A DNA stretch of 25,839 nucleotides, taken from the NCBI GenBank assembly GCA_045611635.1, contig JAZKXL010000038.1, positions 1-25,839 of the forward strand. Reading direction: 5' to 3'. The DNA comes from Fimenecus sp045611635. Its GTDB lineage: Bacteria; Bacillota; Clostridia; Oscillospirales; Acutalibacteraceae. The notes beneath the pieces are model-generated. The model saw nothing but the letters and a program-made list of their open reading frames with translations. It was not told the origin of the DNA and did not search any database. A program made the translations under genes and the position numbers. Of the stretch, positions 14,734-23,932 are shown one piece after another (the first letter of the stretch is position 1; each line of letters starts with the position of its first letter).

Positions 14734-16266
14734 TTATCTTTTAACTTTTCTCAAAAGCTTTTTAAAAACTCCCAAGAAAAGATTTTTTTCATAATCATTT
14801 ATTACAAATTTGTATAACACTACCGCGAATATGCCTACAAACAACGCACCGTTTACTATGAATCTTAAAAATTCATTTGTCATTGGATTAAAACGTTCAA
14901 GACAAAGTCCAACAACCATTGAAAGCAACAAGAAAGGTGTGATTTTTAAATAACTTTCTTTGAAAAACTTTTTCATATTAAGATGGAGTACTTTGTAATG
15001 AGCAATTACCAATAAAACACTACGCAACAAATATGCTATACAAATAGAGATAGAAGCACCTAATGCGCCCATATATCGTGACATAACAAGTGACAACCCT
15101 ACGTTAACTACACCGGTTATTACATATATAACAGATTGCAATTTCACTTTGTTTTCAACCACTAACGTTGTGTTTGCAATTTGTAATGGCATATAAAAAT
15201 AACTTGGAATTATAAGAAGAACTGCACAAAGATAACTTTCAATGAAATCTGGTTTTCTCCATATATCTATAATAAAAGATTCACCAAATGATATAAAACC
15301 TACCACAAGAGCACCAATAATTATGCACTGAATTCGACCTATTTTTATCATCAAATCAGTAAGTTCTGTATCTTTTTTACCTTCGTGAACTATTTTTGAT
15401 ATACGAGGCATAAACATACCATTGATTGCCGCTGCAAATGTGGAAATATATCCTTCAACAGTAGTTGCCAAACCAAATATTGCTGAGCCAATAGCTCCTG
15501 TTGAAGACACAGCAACGATAATTGATGGTGAAATATTAAATATCATTCGACGTGCAAGACTTGTAATAGTTGTCCACATTGAAAAGCCCAATACATCTTT
15601 TAAAATGGTCTTATCTTTACACTTGAAATTAACTCTTACATTGGTTTTCTTTCGTATTATATAGAGTTTGACTAAAATTGTAAGGATTCCGGAAATTGCA
15701 TTAACCGTTACAAGAGCATAAACACCATAGCCCATTAAGAGTGCAATAACCATTGCTACCACAATGAAAACCTTATGGAACAAATCAGCAAGTTTCATAC
15801 CAACAAAGTTTTCATACGCTGTAAGAATACCATTCAAATTAGTAAATGGGAATGAAACAACACTAAAAAGGCCCACTATTACGTATAACACCTTAAAGGT
15901 TTCAAGTTCACTTGCTGTAAGGTTATCATATATAGTATTTATGAAGAAACTTACACACAAAAGTACAGTTAAAATAACTCCATCAAGTGCAATATACAGT
16001 TTATATACTATTCCTAAAAAATTATTAACAGCTTCCTGATTGCCCTCTGCCCTGTACTTTGAAACAAAACGAGAAACTGCAGCACTCATTCCAAAGTCCA
16101 TAATAAATAATGTGATGAGAGAATTGGACAAGGTATAAAGGCCATAATTCCCCTGACCAATTTGGTCAATCATCCAAGGGGTATATAAAAGGCCTGATAC
16201 CATATTGAAAGCTATTGCAAAATAGGACATCACTGCACCCATTTTGATTTGTTTAGAACTATTCAA
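14734..16266 (-). CDS. Polysaccharide flippase (Wzx-like), first copy in operon
   Basis: The 510-residue MOP-superfamily membrane protein has TPWMIDQIGQGNYGLYTLSNS near the start and ends FVINDYEKNLFLGVFKKLLRK. It would flip undecaprenyl-linked repeat units outward. The start is TTG at 16266, 6 bases after AGGTGA (16278-16273); the next in-frame ATG is codon 9 (16242). It follows LicD by 14 bases and ends the first module of the operon. A second homologous flippase lies at 9535-11073. Confidence 0.9.
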   Translation of the reverse strand: MNSSKQIKMGAVMSYFAIAFNMVSGLLYTPWMIDQIGQGNYGLYTLSNSLITLFIMDFGMSAAVSRFVSKYRAEGNQEAVNNFLGIVYKLYIALDGVILTVLLCVSFFINTIYDNLTASELETFKVLYVIVGLFSVVSFPFTNLNGILTAYENFVGMKLADLFHKVFIVVAMVIALLMGYGVYALVTVNAISGILTILVKLYIIRKKTNVRVNFKCKDKTILKDVLGFSMWTTITSLARRMIFNISPSIIVAVSSTGAIGSAIFGLATTVEGYISTFAAAINGMFMPRISKIVHEGKKDTELTDLMIKIGRIQCIIIGALVVGFISFGESFIIDIWRKPDFIESYLCAVLLIIPSYFYMPLQIANTTLVVENKVKLQSVIYVITGVVNVGLSLVMSRYMGALGASISICIAYLLRSVLLVIAHYKVLHLNMKKFFKESYLKITPFLLLSMVVGLCLERFNPMTNEFLRFIVNGALFVGIFAVVLYKFVINDYEKNLFLGVFKKLLRKVKR

Positions 16267-16280
16267 AAATAGTCACCTAC

Positions 16281-17087
16281 TTAAACATTTATATCTGAAA
16301 TAATTTTAATGTTCGGATTATGTGATGGTTTTCTCTTTTCTTCATCCGGCAACTCATTTGCATAATTTTCACCGAAACGAGACTTAAGAAGTTTATCATA
16401 TTCCTTAATTGCCATGAACTTTCTATCCCTGAAAGGAAGTTCTGTATATTCCACATACATTGAACTAGGCATTGGAGGAAAATCTTTGTTTGAGTTACAA
16501 ATTTCGTAAATATATCCTGTATCTTTTTTGTTGTTTTTTTGACAAACCATATTAAGCAATTTTATAAGCACTTTCATAGGTAACAGTGAAACAAGTTTAT
16601 AAATTATATGTTTTATCTTGTTGCCACCGATTTTCACCTTTAACTTTGTTTTTCTAGCACTTGTCAAAACTCCAACCATACTGCAATGTGAGTTCAGTTT
16701 TTCAGGAACAACATTATCCACAGGGAAAATATCCATAAAAATTCCGTGGTGCATTTTCTTCAAGTGAGAATATGCATAATCATAATTCATTGTTCCATTA
16801 AGGCAAATTTTTGCATAATTTAATGGGAATTCATCCACATTGTTATATGATTCAAGGAAAAACTTAGAATCCAACTCTTTTGGCGCAACCTTCAAGAACT
16901 TTTCATATTGGTCACGCACCATAACAACATCAATATCATCGTCCCATGGAACAAAATCTTGGAACTTGACAGCGCCCATCAGCGTTCCGCCTTCTATTGA
17001 ATATTTAATGTCATATTTTCTACACACTCTATCAAATTCAACGAAGATAGAATATACATAATCTTGTAACTGCTTTAACTCAATCAT
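16281..17087 (-). CDS. LicD-family phosphotransferase
   Basis: The 268-residue protein has the LicD/fukutin-type nucleotidyltransferase core: GGTLMGAV (33-40), then FVPWDDDIDVVM, with the metal-binding aspartates at D49-D51 and D53. LicD proteins move phosphocholine, or for related members another phospho-alcohol, from a CDP-activated donor onto a sugar. No choline uptake or CDP-choline genes are visible in the window, so the substituent is open. The start ATG follows TTGGAG. The gene lies between a GT4 and a flippase, consistent with decoration of the repeat unit before flipping. Confidence 0.88.
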   Translation of the reverse strand: MIELKQLQDYVYSIFVEFDRVCRKYDIKYSIEGGTLMGAVKFQDFVPWDDDIDVVMVRDQYEKFLKVAPKELDSKFFLESYNNVDEFPLNYAKICLNGTMNYDYAYSHLKKMHHGIFMDIFPVDNVVPEKLNSHCSMVGVLTSARKTKLKVKIGGNKIKHIIYKLVSLLPMKVLIKLLNMVCQKNNKKDTGYIYEICNSNKDFPPMPSSMYVEYTELPFRDRKFMAIKEYDKLLKSRFGENYANELPDEEKRKPSHNPNIKIISDINV

Positions 17088-17102
17088 TTCTGAACTCCAA
17101 TA

Positions 17103-18248
17103 TTATTTTTTTGCTGATTTTATTATAGGAGCAACACTACAAACACCATCATTAAACACTTCATCATTTTGATAGAGAGAAATAAATCTTTTTGCAGCAA
17201 CCTCAGGTGATGCGTTGTTTACCATATAATAATAAGCATTTCTTTGAATTTCTTTTCTATAAACTTCGTCCGTAACTAACTTTTCAATGACAGGGAACAT
17301 TGTTTTTATATCATTATTTTTGTATATAAAGCCGTTTTCACCATCATTGATAAGGTATCTACTTGCGCCCGCTGCGGCATCAGCAACAACAACACAGCCA
17401 CAGTTCATACTTTCATTAATTACGACGCCCCAACCCTCGTTATAATCACTTGTCATAAGGAAAATATCGGAATTTTCCATTGCTTCACGAACCTCAGGGA
17501 CAGTTTTTTTACCCAAGAATGTTATGTAATCATCAAGATTATTTCTTGTAATCTCACTTAAAACGAATTCTTCTAATTCACCATAACCTATGATATTCAT
17601 ATGGAAAGGAAGATTTTTTTCTTTAAGGTGTTTTGCAACCTGAATAGCTTTTTCAGGGTGTTTCAATTTCAAGAAACGAGATGCCCACAATATATTTACA
17701 GGATTGTCCCCTGTTGCTTTTTTTGACATAAGCTCATCAACATCATATTCCACAACAGCAGGAAAATATCCCCATTGATATGCTTTACCTTTCCATCCAC
17801 ACAAAGCAAGGTCGTAAGGCAAATATGCACTGGCACAAAGCACTTTGAAGTTTGATTGCTTATATCTTGCTGCTCTTTGTACAACTTTTTTTCTTATTGG
17901 TGGAACAAAAGCTCTCCAAGTACCTTTTTTGAAGAATCTTTCTGAAAACAGGTATGTTTCAATTCCTTTATTAACACATTTTTCAATGATATTATTAGGT
18001 GCAGCACCTATAATAACAACGTCACTGTCATTCAATAATTCTTCTGTTTTTTTTGCGCCCTCAGGTGTATATGCCTTTACAACGAAAGGATATTCATCAG
18101 CTAAGTTTTTAAAACCTGCCTCTTTTCTATAACTCGGCAAGTCACTGAAGACAATATAGTGATAATCATCTCCCAAGAGGTTGTAAAAAGCCCTTGCTAA
18201 CCCCTCTTGATGATAACCAAGTACACTTCCAAAAAATGTAAGTTTCAT
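17103..18248 (-). CDS. GT4-family glycosyltransferase
   Basis: The 381-residue GT-B protein has the C-terminal donor site EGWGVVINESMNCGCVVV (E271 and E279, E-x7-E) followed by GASRYLINDGENGFIY. NILWASRFLKLKHPEKAI (about 185-202) starts the second Rossmann domain. It is expected to add a sugar to the lipid-linked repeat unit. The start ATG follows AGGAG. It is flanked by an acyltransferase and LicD. The donor and linkage cannot be told from sequence. Confidence 0.87.
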   Translation of the reverse strand: MKLTFFGSVLGYHQEGLARAFYNLLGDDYHYIVFSDLPSYRKEAGFKNLADEYPFVVKAYTPEGAKKTEELLNDSDVVIIGAAPNNIIEKCVNKGIETYLFSERFFKKGTWRAFVPPIRKKVVQRAARYKQSNFKVLCASAYLPYDLALCGWKGKAYQWGYFPAVVEYDVDELMSKKATGDNPVNILWASRFLKLKHPEKAIQVAKHLKEKNLPFHMNIIGYGELEEFVLSEITRNNLDDYITFLGKKTVPEVREAMENSDIFLMTSDYNEGWGVVINESMNCGCVVVADAAAGASRYLINDGENGFIYKNNDIKTMFPVIEKLVTDEVYRKEIQRNAYYYMVNNASPEVAAKRFISLYQNDEVFNDGVCSVAPIIKSAKK

Positions 18249-18257
18249 TTTTTTCTC

Positions 18258-19295
18258 CTAATAAAACTTCTTCAATATCTTTACTTTCTCTGACAATTTT
18301 ATAAAAACTACCGAGAAAATCAATGTAAGAGACAAAATTGAAATGAAATAAATCATTGAATTTTCAACAAAAATTGTTTCCTGTAAAAACCACTCAAACA
18401 ATGTTAAGAATATTCTTTGACTCAAGAACATTAAAAGACTGAGTTTTCGCATCCAAATAAATGCAGGTCCTGATTTTATATTCAAAGACATTACAAACAT
18501 AAAAAGAAATACTGTTAATGGTATTAACATAAATTTTGTATCAACGCCATTTGTTGACCATCCAAAATATTCTTGTACAACTGTTTCTCCTGCCAAAAGA
18601 ACGCAAGAAATCCCTGTAGGTATTAAATAACTGATTGGTTTTTTCTCGAATTTTCGTTCGGATAATATGCCACCTAACGCAACATAAACCCAACCAAAAA
18701 GAACACCGTTTTTGATTGTTTCAAAGAATGAAAAATATGCTTCATACAGGTTACTTATTATAGGAAGTTTTGAAGAAATTCCATAATATGAACTACCAAA
18801 ACAAGCAACTACATAAAACGGAATAGACAAAAGAAAAATCTTTTCGTAAGACATCTTTTTACGTAAAAAATACACAATGGTAACAGATGTCATAAGTGCA
18901 GGTAAAAACCATATTGTGGAGTAACTGCCTTTAACGAAAAATCTTTTGATATATTGAAGGACGTCCATCAAAACAATACCATTTGTTGACCATTCAACCG
19001 CTACAAAAATGAAATATACAGCAGACCACAAAAGGTACATTAATCCTAAACGTTTAAAATATTTCTTAAAGTAATCGCTTTTGTCTTTTCCCTCTAACGA
19101 ATTAAGTTTAGTAGAAAACAAAAATCCACTTGTAAGAAAGAAAAATGGAACTGCCATTATCGTAATAATAGTTCTAAATCCATAATTTAAAATAGAACTA
19201 TATGAGCTAAATGGGTTAGTATGTAATACAATTATAAAAATTGCTGCAATAAACTTTGCTAAATCTAAGGCACCGTATTGTTTTCTATTGCTCAA
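18258..19295 (-). CDS. Acyltransferase 3 family membrane protein
   Basis: This is a 345-residue multipass protein of the acyltransferase-3 family, which O-acetylates (or otherwise acylates) surface sugars. The first helix ALDLAKFIAAIFIIVLHTNPF carries the conserved catalytic-type histidine H25, and FFFLTSGFLFS follows. The start is TTG at 19295, 9 bases after a perfect AGGAGG (19310-19305). An in-frame ATG at 19313 is directly followed by that AGGAGG, so it would have to translate its own ribosome site and is rejected. The start overlaps the end of the upstream glycosyltransferase gene by 11 bases. Confidence 0.87.
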   Translation of the reverse strand: MSNRKQYGALDLAKFIAAIFIIVLHTNPFSSYSSILNYGFRTIITIMAVPFFFLTSGFLFSTKLNSLEGKDKSDYFKKYFKRLGLMYLLWSAVYFIFVAVEWSTNGIVLMDVLQYIKRFFVKGSYSTIWFLPALMTSVTIVYFLRKKMSYEKIFLLSIPFYVVACFGSSYYGISSKLPIISNLYEAYFSFFETIKNGVLFGWVYVALGGILSERKFEKKPISYLIPTGISCVLLAGETVVQEYFGWSTNGVDTKFMLIPLTVFLFMFVMSLNIKSGPAFIWMRKLSLLMFLSQRIFLTLFEWFLQETIFVENSMIYFISILSLTLIFSVVFIKLSEKVKILKKFY

Positions 19296-20547
19296 GACGC
19301 AATACCTCCTCATATACTTTTACTGTATCTTCGGGATTCTTTTCACGATTATGTCGAGCATTGGCAAGTTCTATTGTTTTCTTTGAAAAGTCAACTGCCA
19401 TTTCGTCATTTTCAAAAATTTCCATTATACGAAGTGCCAACTGTGGATATTCTGGAAAATCGTATGTAAAACCGTTCACTTTATCAGTTAGTAAGTCTGT
19501 CATACCACCACGATAGGCACTAATTGATGGTGTGCCAATCATCATAGCTTCACAAAGGGTTGCTGACGCACCCTCCATAGCGGAAGGAACAACACACACA
19601 TGAGAATTTTTGAGATATTCAGCAACCTTTTCAGGTTTTAAGTCACCTACATACTCAACATTATCATCAAGACCTAAGTCTGAAATCATTTTCTCAATAT
19701 ACTTTGTATAGCTTGACGGATTTACAACCCTTCCATTTTCAGCTTTTCCGCCACCTGGAATAAAAAGTTTTACATCAGGGTACTTGTTTTTAACAATTGC
19801 AAGTGCTTTTATAACAATGTGAAGTCCTTTTAATGAGTAATGACCTGCACCTGTCATAATAGTGTGTCTAGTCATTGTATCAAGTGACCACTTAGGAGCA
19901 CTATAAAAAGCGTTGCGCAAGTTGTAATTACAACGAAAATAGGTTAAATTTGGATTTATTGAAAGCATTGTAGATTTATCCCAATCTGTTCTTCCTGTAA
20001 CATACTTAACCTTTTTTAATACTTCAATTTCACGCTTCGCATTTTTTGTATAAAGCATTTTATATGTAAGCGGTATTTTACCTTTAAGAACGTCCTTCAT
20101 TTTTGACATTTTAATTGTTTCCCACGCTGTGAATCCACCATAATATTCTTTAGCAATTCTATGAATAACGCCTTGAATTGTAAGAACCGTAGGGATTTCA
20201 GGATGAACCTTAAGCATTTCATAACCTGGTGCATATTCAGTACCGTGAATATGAATAATATCTGGCTTAAAGAGTTCTACAATTTTTTTGCAGTCCTCAC
20301 CTGTTTTCTTATTATTGTGAAGAAGTCTTTTGCCACCGCCTGGAAGAAGAAAGTATCTTACACCCTCATGCTCAATATCAATAAACTCTTTACCTGCATA
20401 ATATGTCATAACACCAAGTTCAACCTTGTTACTTTCAGCAACGCCTTTTGCAAGGTCAAGAAGCCAACCACCACTAACACTTGTTTTAAAACCAAGTTTT
20501 TGTGCAACTGCGGGAAAAACCATATTTACTATCCATAAAGTTTTCAT
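19285..20547 (-). CDS. GT4-family glycosyltransferase
   Basis: The 420-residue GT-B protein has the N-terminal KTSVSGGWLLDLAKG loop, PDIIHIHGTEYAPGYEML, and the donor site EGASATLCEAMMIGTPSI (E-x7-E) with GGMTDLLTDKVNGFTY. The start ATG at 20547 lies 7 bases after AAAGGAG; the frame is open 8 codons further up but would run over the ribosome site and the EpsG stop. It is expected to act on the lipid-linked repeat unit. The acceptor and donor are unknown. Confidence 0.88.
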   Translation of the reverse strand: MKTLWIVNMVFPAVAQKLGFKTSVSGGWLLDLAKGVAESNKVELGVMTYYAGKEFIDIEHEGVRYFLLPGGGKRLLHNNKKTGEDCKKIVELFKPDIIHIHGTEYAPGYEMLKVHPEIPTVLTIQGVIHRIAKEYYGGFTAWETIKMSKMKDVLKGKIPLTYKMLYTKNAKREIEVLKKVKYVTGRTDWDKSTMLSINPNLTYFRCNYNLRNAFYSAPKWSLDTMTRHTIMTGAGHYSLKGLHIVIKALAIVKNKYPDVKLFIPGGGKAENGRVVNPSSYTKYIEKMISDLGLDDNVEYVGDLKPEKVAEYLKNSHVCVVPSAMEGASATLCEAMMIGTPSISAYRGGMTDLLTDKVNGFTYDFPEYPQLALRIMEIFENDEMAVDFSKKTIELANARHNREKNPEDTVKVYEEVLRLEQ

Positions 20548-20561
20548 TGTTTTGCTCCTTT

Positions 20562-21638
20562 CTATTGCCAAAAGAACATATAATTAGGCCTATTCATTAC
20601 TAGATACATTACCATGACTGCTATTGCAGCATAATGAACTAGATTTCTATGTTTTTTATCAATACACATAACAACTTCAGGTATCAATATCATTAATGAA
20701 AGTGTAAAATATTGCTGGATACGCATAAATTCTTGTGCTTGGAATACCAAAAGAATTGTTAATATTGATAACAGCAACATATTAAACCAATTTTTAGCGT
20801 CTTCTCTATGTCGATTAATTAACTGGAATAAACAAACAATTGCAAAGCACATGCAAAGCATAATTAATGCAAAAGCACCTGCATTTGCTTGATTGTCTGA
20901 TAATAAATTATCATCATAACCAATAAACTCAACAATAGGAATATAAAGCGATTTACCAAAAATAAAGAATAAGAAAATAACTATTACGGCAACTGCTAAA
21001 TAAATCCACGAAAATGCAATGTTTGCAATAAAATAGTACGGTATAAATACCACTGCGGATTTATGAATCATAAATGCTATAAATGCAAGAATGAAAAACT
21101 TAAGTGGTTTTCTCTCTTTTGCAAATTTATAACCACAAAAAACTATAACTGCTGTAGCTATTGTTTGTCTAACACCTGTTATTGCAAAGAAACTATAGAA
21201 GAGAACTGAATATATTATAAAACTCATATCAGGGGCACTAGAGTTTTTATAAATCCAAATTGCCATTGGCACAGTGAAAACTATTGCAACAATAAGAAGG
21301 AAAACTTGGAAATTTCCTGAAATTATTTGACAAAGTTTCATAAACAACTCATAACCAGGGTCGTCAATTTCTCTATTGTTATTTCCCAAAGTTAAAATAT
21401 ATCTAATATTATTGCTTATAACTTCTGCCCAAGATGTTGTCTTCATTTCTTCAAAATAACGCGAATAGTTTATATACACGTCTGCAGACATACGAGGACT
21501 ACGAAGACCTGAAATTAAAATCCATTGAAGTGCAGCAATAGAGCAAAATATTCTTTTCTTTTTATCAGTTGGTTTATATTTTAATAAAATCATACCCCAA
21601 AAAAGTATCAGGGCTATGTTTATAAGATAAACTAACAT
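20562..21638 (-). CDS. EpsG-family polysaccharide polymerase, first copy
   Basis: The 358-residue multipass membrane protein has the EpsG hallmarks. GLRSPRMSADVYINYSRYF follows the second helix, a large extracytoplasmic loop comes before DDPGYELFMKL, and FFAITGVRQTIATAVIVF contains the G-x-R-Q motif. It likely polymerises flipped repeat units. The start ATG follows AAAGGA. It lies between two glycosyltransferase genes. The EpsG motifs are clearer here than in the second polymerase at 11085-12245. Confidence 0.85.
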   Translation of the reverse strand: MLVYLINIALILFWGMILLKYKPTDKKKRIFCSIAALQWILISGLRSPRMSADVYINYSRYFEEMKTTSWAEVISNNIRYILTLGNNNREIDDPGYELFMKLCQIISGNFQVFLLIVAIVFTVPMAIWIYKNSSAPDMSFIIYSVLFYSFFAITGVRQTIATAVIVFCGYKFAKERKPLKFFILAFIAFMIHKSAVVFIPYYFIANIAFSWIYLAVAVIVIFLFFIFGKSLYIPIVEFIGYDDNLLSDNQANAGAFALIMLCMCFAIVCLFQLINRHREDAKNWFNMLLLSILTILLVFQAQEFMRIQQYFTLSLMILIPEVVMCIDKKHRNLVHYAAIAVMVMYLVMNRPNYMFFWQ

Positions 21639-21652
21639 ATTTGCAATCCTTT

Positions 21653-22918
21653 CTATATGGATTTTAAATCATCGGTAAGCATTTTGTTGATTAAGCTACT
21701 ATCGTGATAATTCTTACCGCAGTTAAACGCTTTAGTTGACAAATCATTCAGTGCTGATTTATCATCAATAACTTTTAACAATTCTTTGTACAACTCTTGC
21801 TCATTATCGGCAACAATAGCACAATCATTTTTTATTAAATGGCTTATTGACGCCACTTCTTTAGGTCCGTATGCAAGAATTGGTCTTGCTGATTTTAAGT
21901 AGTCAACAATTTTTGTAGAAAAAGATTGACGGACAATCAACCTATTTTTTAAGTCTTTTGCTTCAATATGTACTAACATATCAGCATTTTCTTGAATTTC
22001 AAGCACTTCGTTTGATGAAACACTCCCCATTACAAATGAGGATTCTCCAATATTTAATGCTTTGTTCATTTTTTCAGTTAAAGTATTACCTGTATAAATA
22101 CGAAGTTGCGCTTTAACTACATCTTTATTTATTTTTTCAAGGACATTTGCAATTTGTGCAAGCGAGCGCCAACGATTAAGGCCAATATTACCTGTATAAA
22201 CTAACTGTAATGGTTTATTGTATTCGTCTTTAATTGGTGCTTCACCTGAAAAATCGGCTGATTTTGTAAGTACTTTACATTCTCTTTTGAATGCTTTTTC
22301 GTAATCTATTTTTTGAATGTCAGAAATCACGTAATTAATATTTGCTAAAACTGATATTTTTTTCACCCAGCGACGCATAACTAAACGATACATCCAAAAA
22401 AGTGGAGAAAAAGAAACTTTTTTTAGCGTATAATTATCATCCATATGAAAAACAACAACTTTTGCACCACTGATTTTTTGAATATGCAAGATGAGCTTTT
22501 GAGGATAGCAACCAGGGAAAACTGGAGAAAAAATAACATCTGGTTTAACTTCATCAATATAAGCTCTTAAATTGTCATTTTTCCAACCACCAATATTCCA
22601 TAAAATTTCACGAGCAATCCAAAGAAAAGTGTTATTTCTTGCATTTGACTGAGTATAAATCCCATCTTCAAATTTTGAACTAGTTTCATTATTTTTTTTG
22701 CTTTTTTGACCCACATTGCCTTTCTTTAACAGTTTCTTTATCATTTGCATTTCTGAAATAAAGAAATTTTCTTTAGCAATATCATTTTGAGGTGCTTGTT
22801 CACGCATACATAAACTATATATTTCAGCATTTGGGAAAGCGCTCATTATATCAGTGAGCGTTCTACCTGTACCATTATCGTTTCTCCATGGTGAACGCGA
22901 TAAAACTAAAATCCTCAT
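21653..22918 (-). CDS. Glycosyltransferase, GT-B type
   Basis: The 421-residue protein begins MRILVLSRSPWRNDNGTGRTLTDIM, an N-terminal Rossmann strand followed by the glycine loop of GT-B enzymes. In the C-terminal half it has LVYTGNIGLNRWRSL and FSTKIVDYLKSARPILAYGP, where the lysine-rich strand and the LxSxRPILAYGP turn form the donor pocket. A classical GT4 E-x7-E motif is not obvious, so it is a divergent member. A Lys/Asn-rich low-complexity stretch lies around residues 65-80. The start ATG follows AAGGAG. Confidence 0.8.
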   Translation of the reverse strand: MRILVLSRSPWRNDNGTGRTLTDIMSAFPNAEIYSLCMREQAPQNDIAKENFFISEMQMIKKLLKKGNVGQKSKKNNETSSKFEDGIYTQSNARNNTFLWIAREILWNIGGWKNDNLRAYIDEVKPDVIFSPVFPGCYPQKLILHIQKISGAKVVVFHMDDNYTLKKVSFSPLFWMYRLVMRRWVKKISVLANINYVISDIQKIDYEKAFKRECKVLTKSADFSGEAPIKDEYNKPLQLVYTGNIGLNRWRSLAQIANVLEKINKDVVKAQLRIYTGNTLTEKMNKALNIGESSFVMGSVSSNEVLEIQENADMLVHIEAKDLKNRLIVRQSFSTKIVDYLKSARPILAYGPKEVASISHLIKNDCAIVADNEQELYKELLKVIDDKSALNDLSTKAFNCGKNYHDSSLINKMLTDDLKSI

Positions 22919-22942
22919 TAGTGAGTCTCCTTAAGTTAAAAA

Positions 22943-23917
22943 TTATAAATTCTCTTTATACCACTCAATAGCAAGTTTAATTCCATCTTGGAAACTATAA
23001 TCAGGGTCATAGCCCAATAATTTTCTTGCTTTTGAAATATCAGCGTTACTGTGTTTGATATCACCTTTACGGTCAGGTCCAAAGTTTGGCTCAACATCAA
23101 GACCCAAAGCCTTTGTAAGACCATAATAAATATCAATAAGATATTCTCTGCCACCATAAGCAATATTATATGCCTCACCTGCTGCTTCACTCCCAGCAAG
23201 ACAAGCTTTAAGGTTTGCTTCGATAACATTTTCAATATATGTAAAGTCACGGCTTTGTTTACCATCACCATTAATTGTTGGTGTTTCGCCGTTGAGAAGT
23301 TGTTTTAAGAATTTTGGAATAACTGCGGCATAAGCTCGGTCAGGGTCTTGACGACGACCGAATACATTGAAATATCTCATTCCGTATGTATCGAGCCCAT
23401 ACAATTTAGTATAGAGTTTGCCCCATTCTTCATCACAACGCTTTGTAAGCGCATAAGGTGAAAGAAGGTTACCTTCTCTACCCTCATATTTAGGAAGGTT
23501 TGGCTCATCACCATAAACTGATGAGCTAGAAGCATATACAAACTTTTTAACGCCATTTTGGCGAGCTGCTTCCATCATATTAAGAGTGCCTTCAATATTG
23601 TTTTTACAATAGAAAAGTGGCATTTCGATTGAACGAGGTACGCTACCCCATGCTGCTTGATTAAGAACATAGTCAACGCCCTCACAAGCTTTCATACAAG
23701 TATCAAGGTCTTTAATATCACCTTTTATAAATGTATAGTTTGGGTTGTCAAGGAACATATCAATATTCTTTTGTTTACCTGTTGAAAGGTCATCAAGCGC
23801 TTTTACTTTATAACCCATATTAAGTATTGCTTCGCAAAGGTTTGAGCCAACGAAACCGGCTGCACCTGTTACGAGGAATACTGAATTTTCAGGAAATTTC
23901 AAATGTTTGTAGCCCAT
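22943..23917 (-). CDS. WbpP-like UDP-N-acetylhexosamine(uronic acid) 4-epimerase
   Basis: The 324-residue extended SDR protein has the NAD-binding GAAGFVG (18-24), SSSSVYGDEPNLPK and the catalytic Y155-x3-K159 (LSPYALTK), followed by FNVFGRRQDPDRAYAAVIPKF. This wording is that of the WbpP/TviC/WbgU group, which interconverts UDP-GlcNAc and UDP-GalNAc or their uronic acids. Just upstream in the operon lies a UDP-HexNAc dehydrogenase, matching the known Vi-antigen and O6-type pairs that supply UDP-GalNAcA. The start ATG follows GGAGTG. Whether it acts before or after the dehydrogenase is not decided by sequence. Confidence 0.88.
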   Translation of the reverse strand: MGYKHLKFPENSVFLVTGAAGFVGSNLCEAILNMGYKVKALDDLSTGKQKNIDMFLDNPNYTFIKGDIKDLDTCMKACEGVDYVLNQAAWGSVPRSIEMPLFYCKNNIEGTLNMMEAARQNGVKKFVYASSSSVYGDEPNLPKYEGREGNLLSPYALTKRCDEEWGKLYTKLYGLDTYGMRYFNVFGRRQDPDRAYAAVIPKFLKQLLNGETPTINGDGKQSRDFTYIENVIEANLKACLAGSEAAGEAYNIAYGGREYLIDIYYGLTKALGLDVEPNFGPDRKGDIKHSNADISKARKLLGYDPDYSFQDGIKLAIEWYKENL

Positions 23918-23932
23918 TATTTTTTCACTCCG

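Noticed and set aside
20161..20538. 125-codon plus-strand frame inside a glycosyltransferase gene, and other antisense frames of 60-120 codons
   Set aside because: They lie opposite well-supported genes, have low-complexity Phe/Ile/Asn-rich translations and no ribosome sites; they are shadows of the real coding strand.
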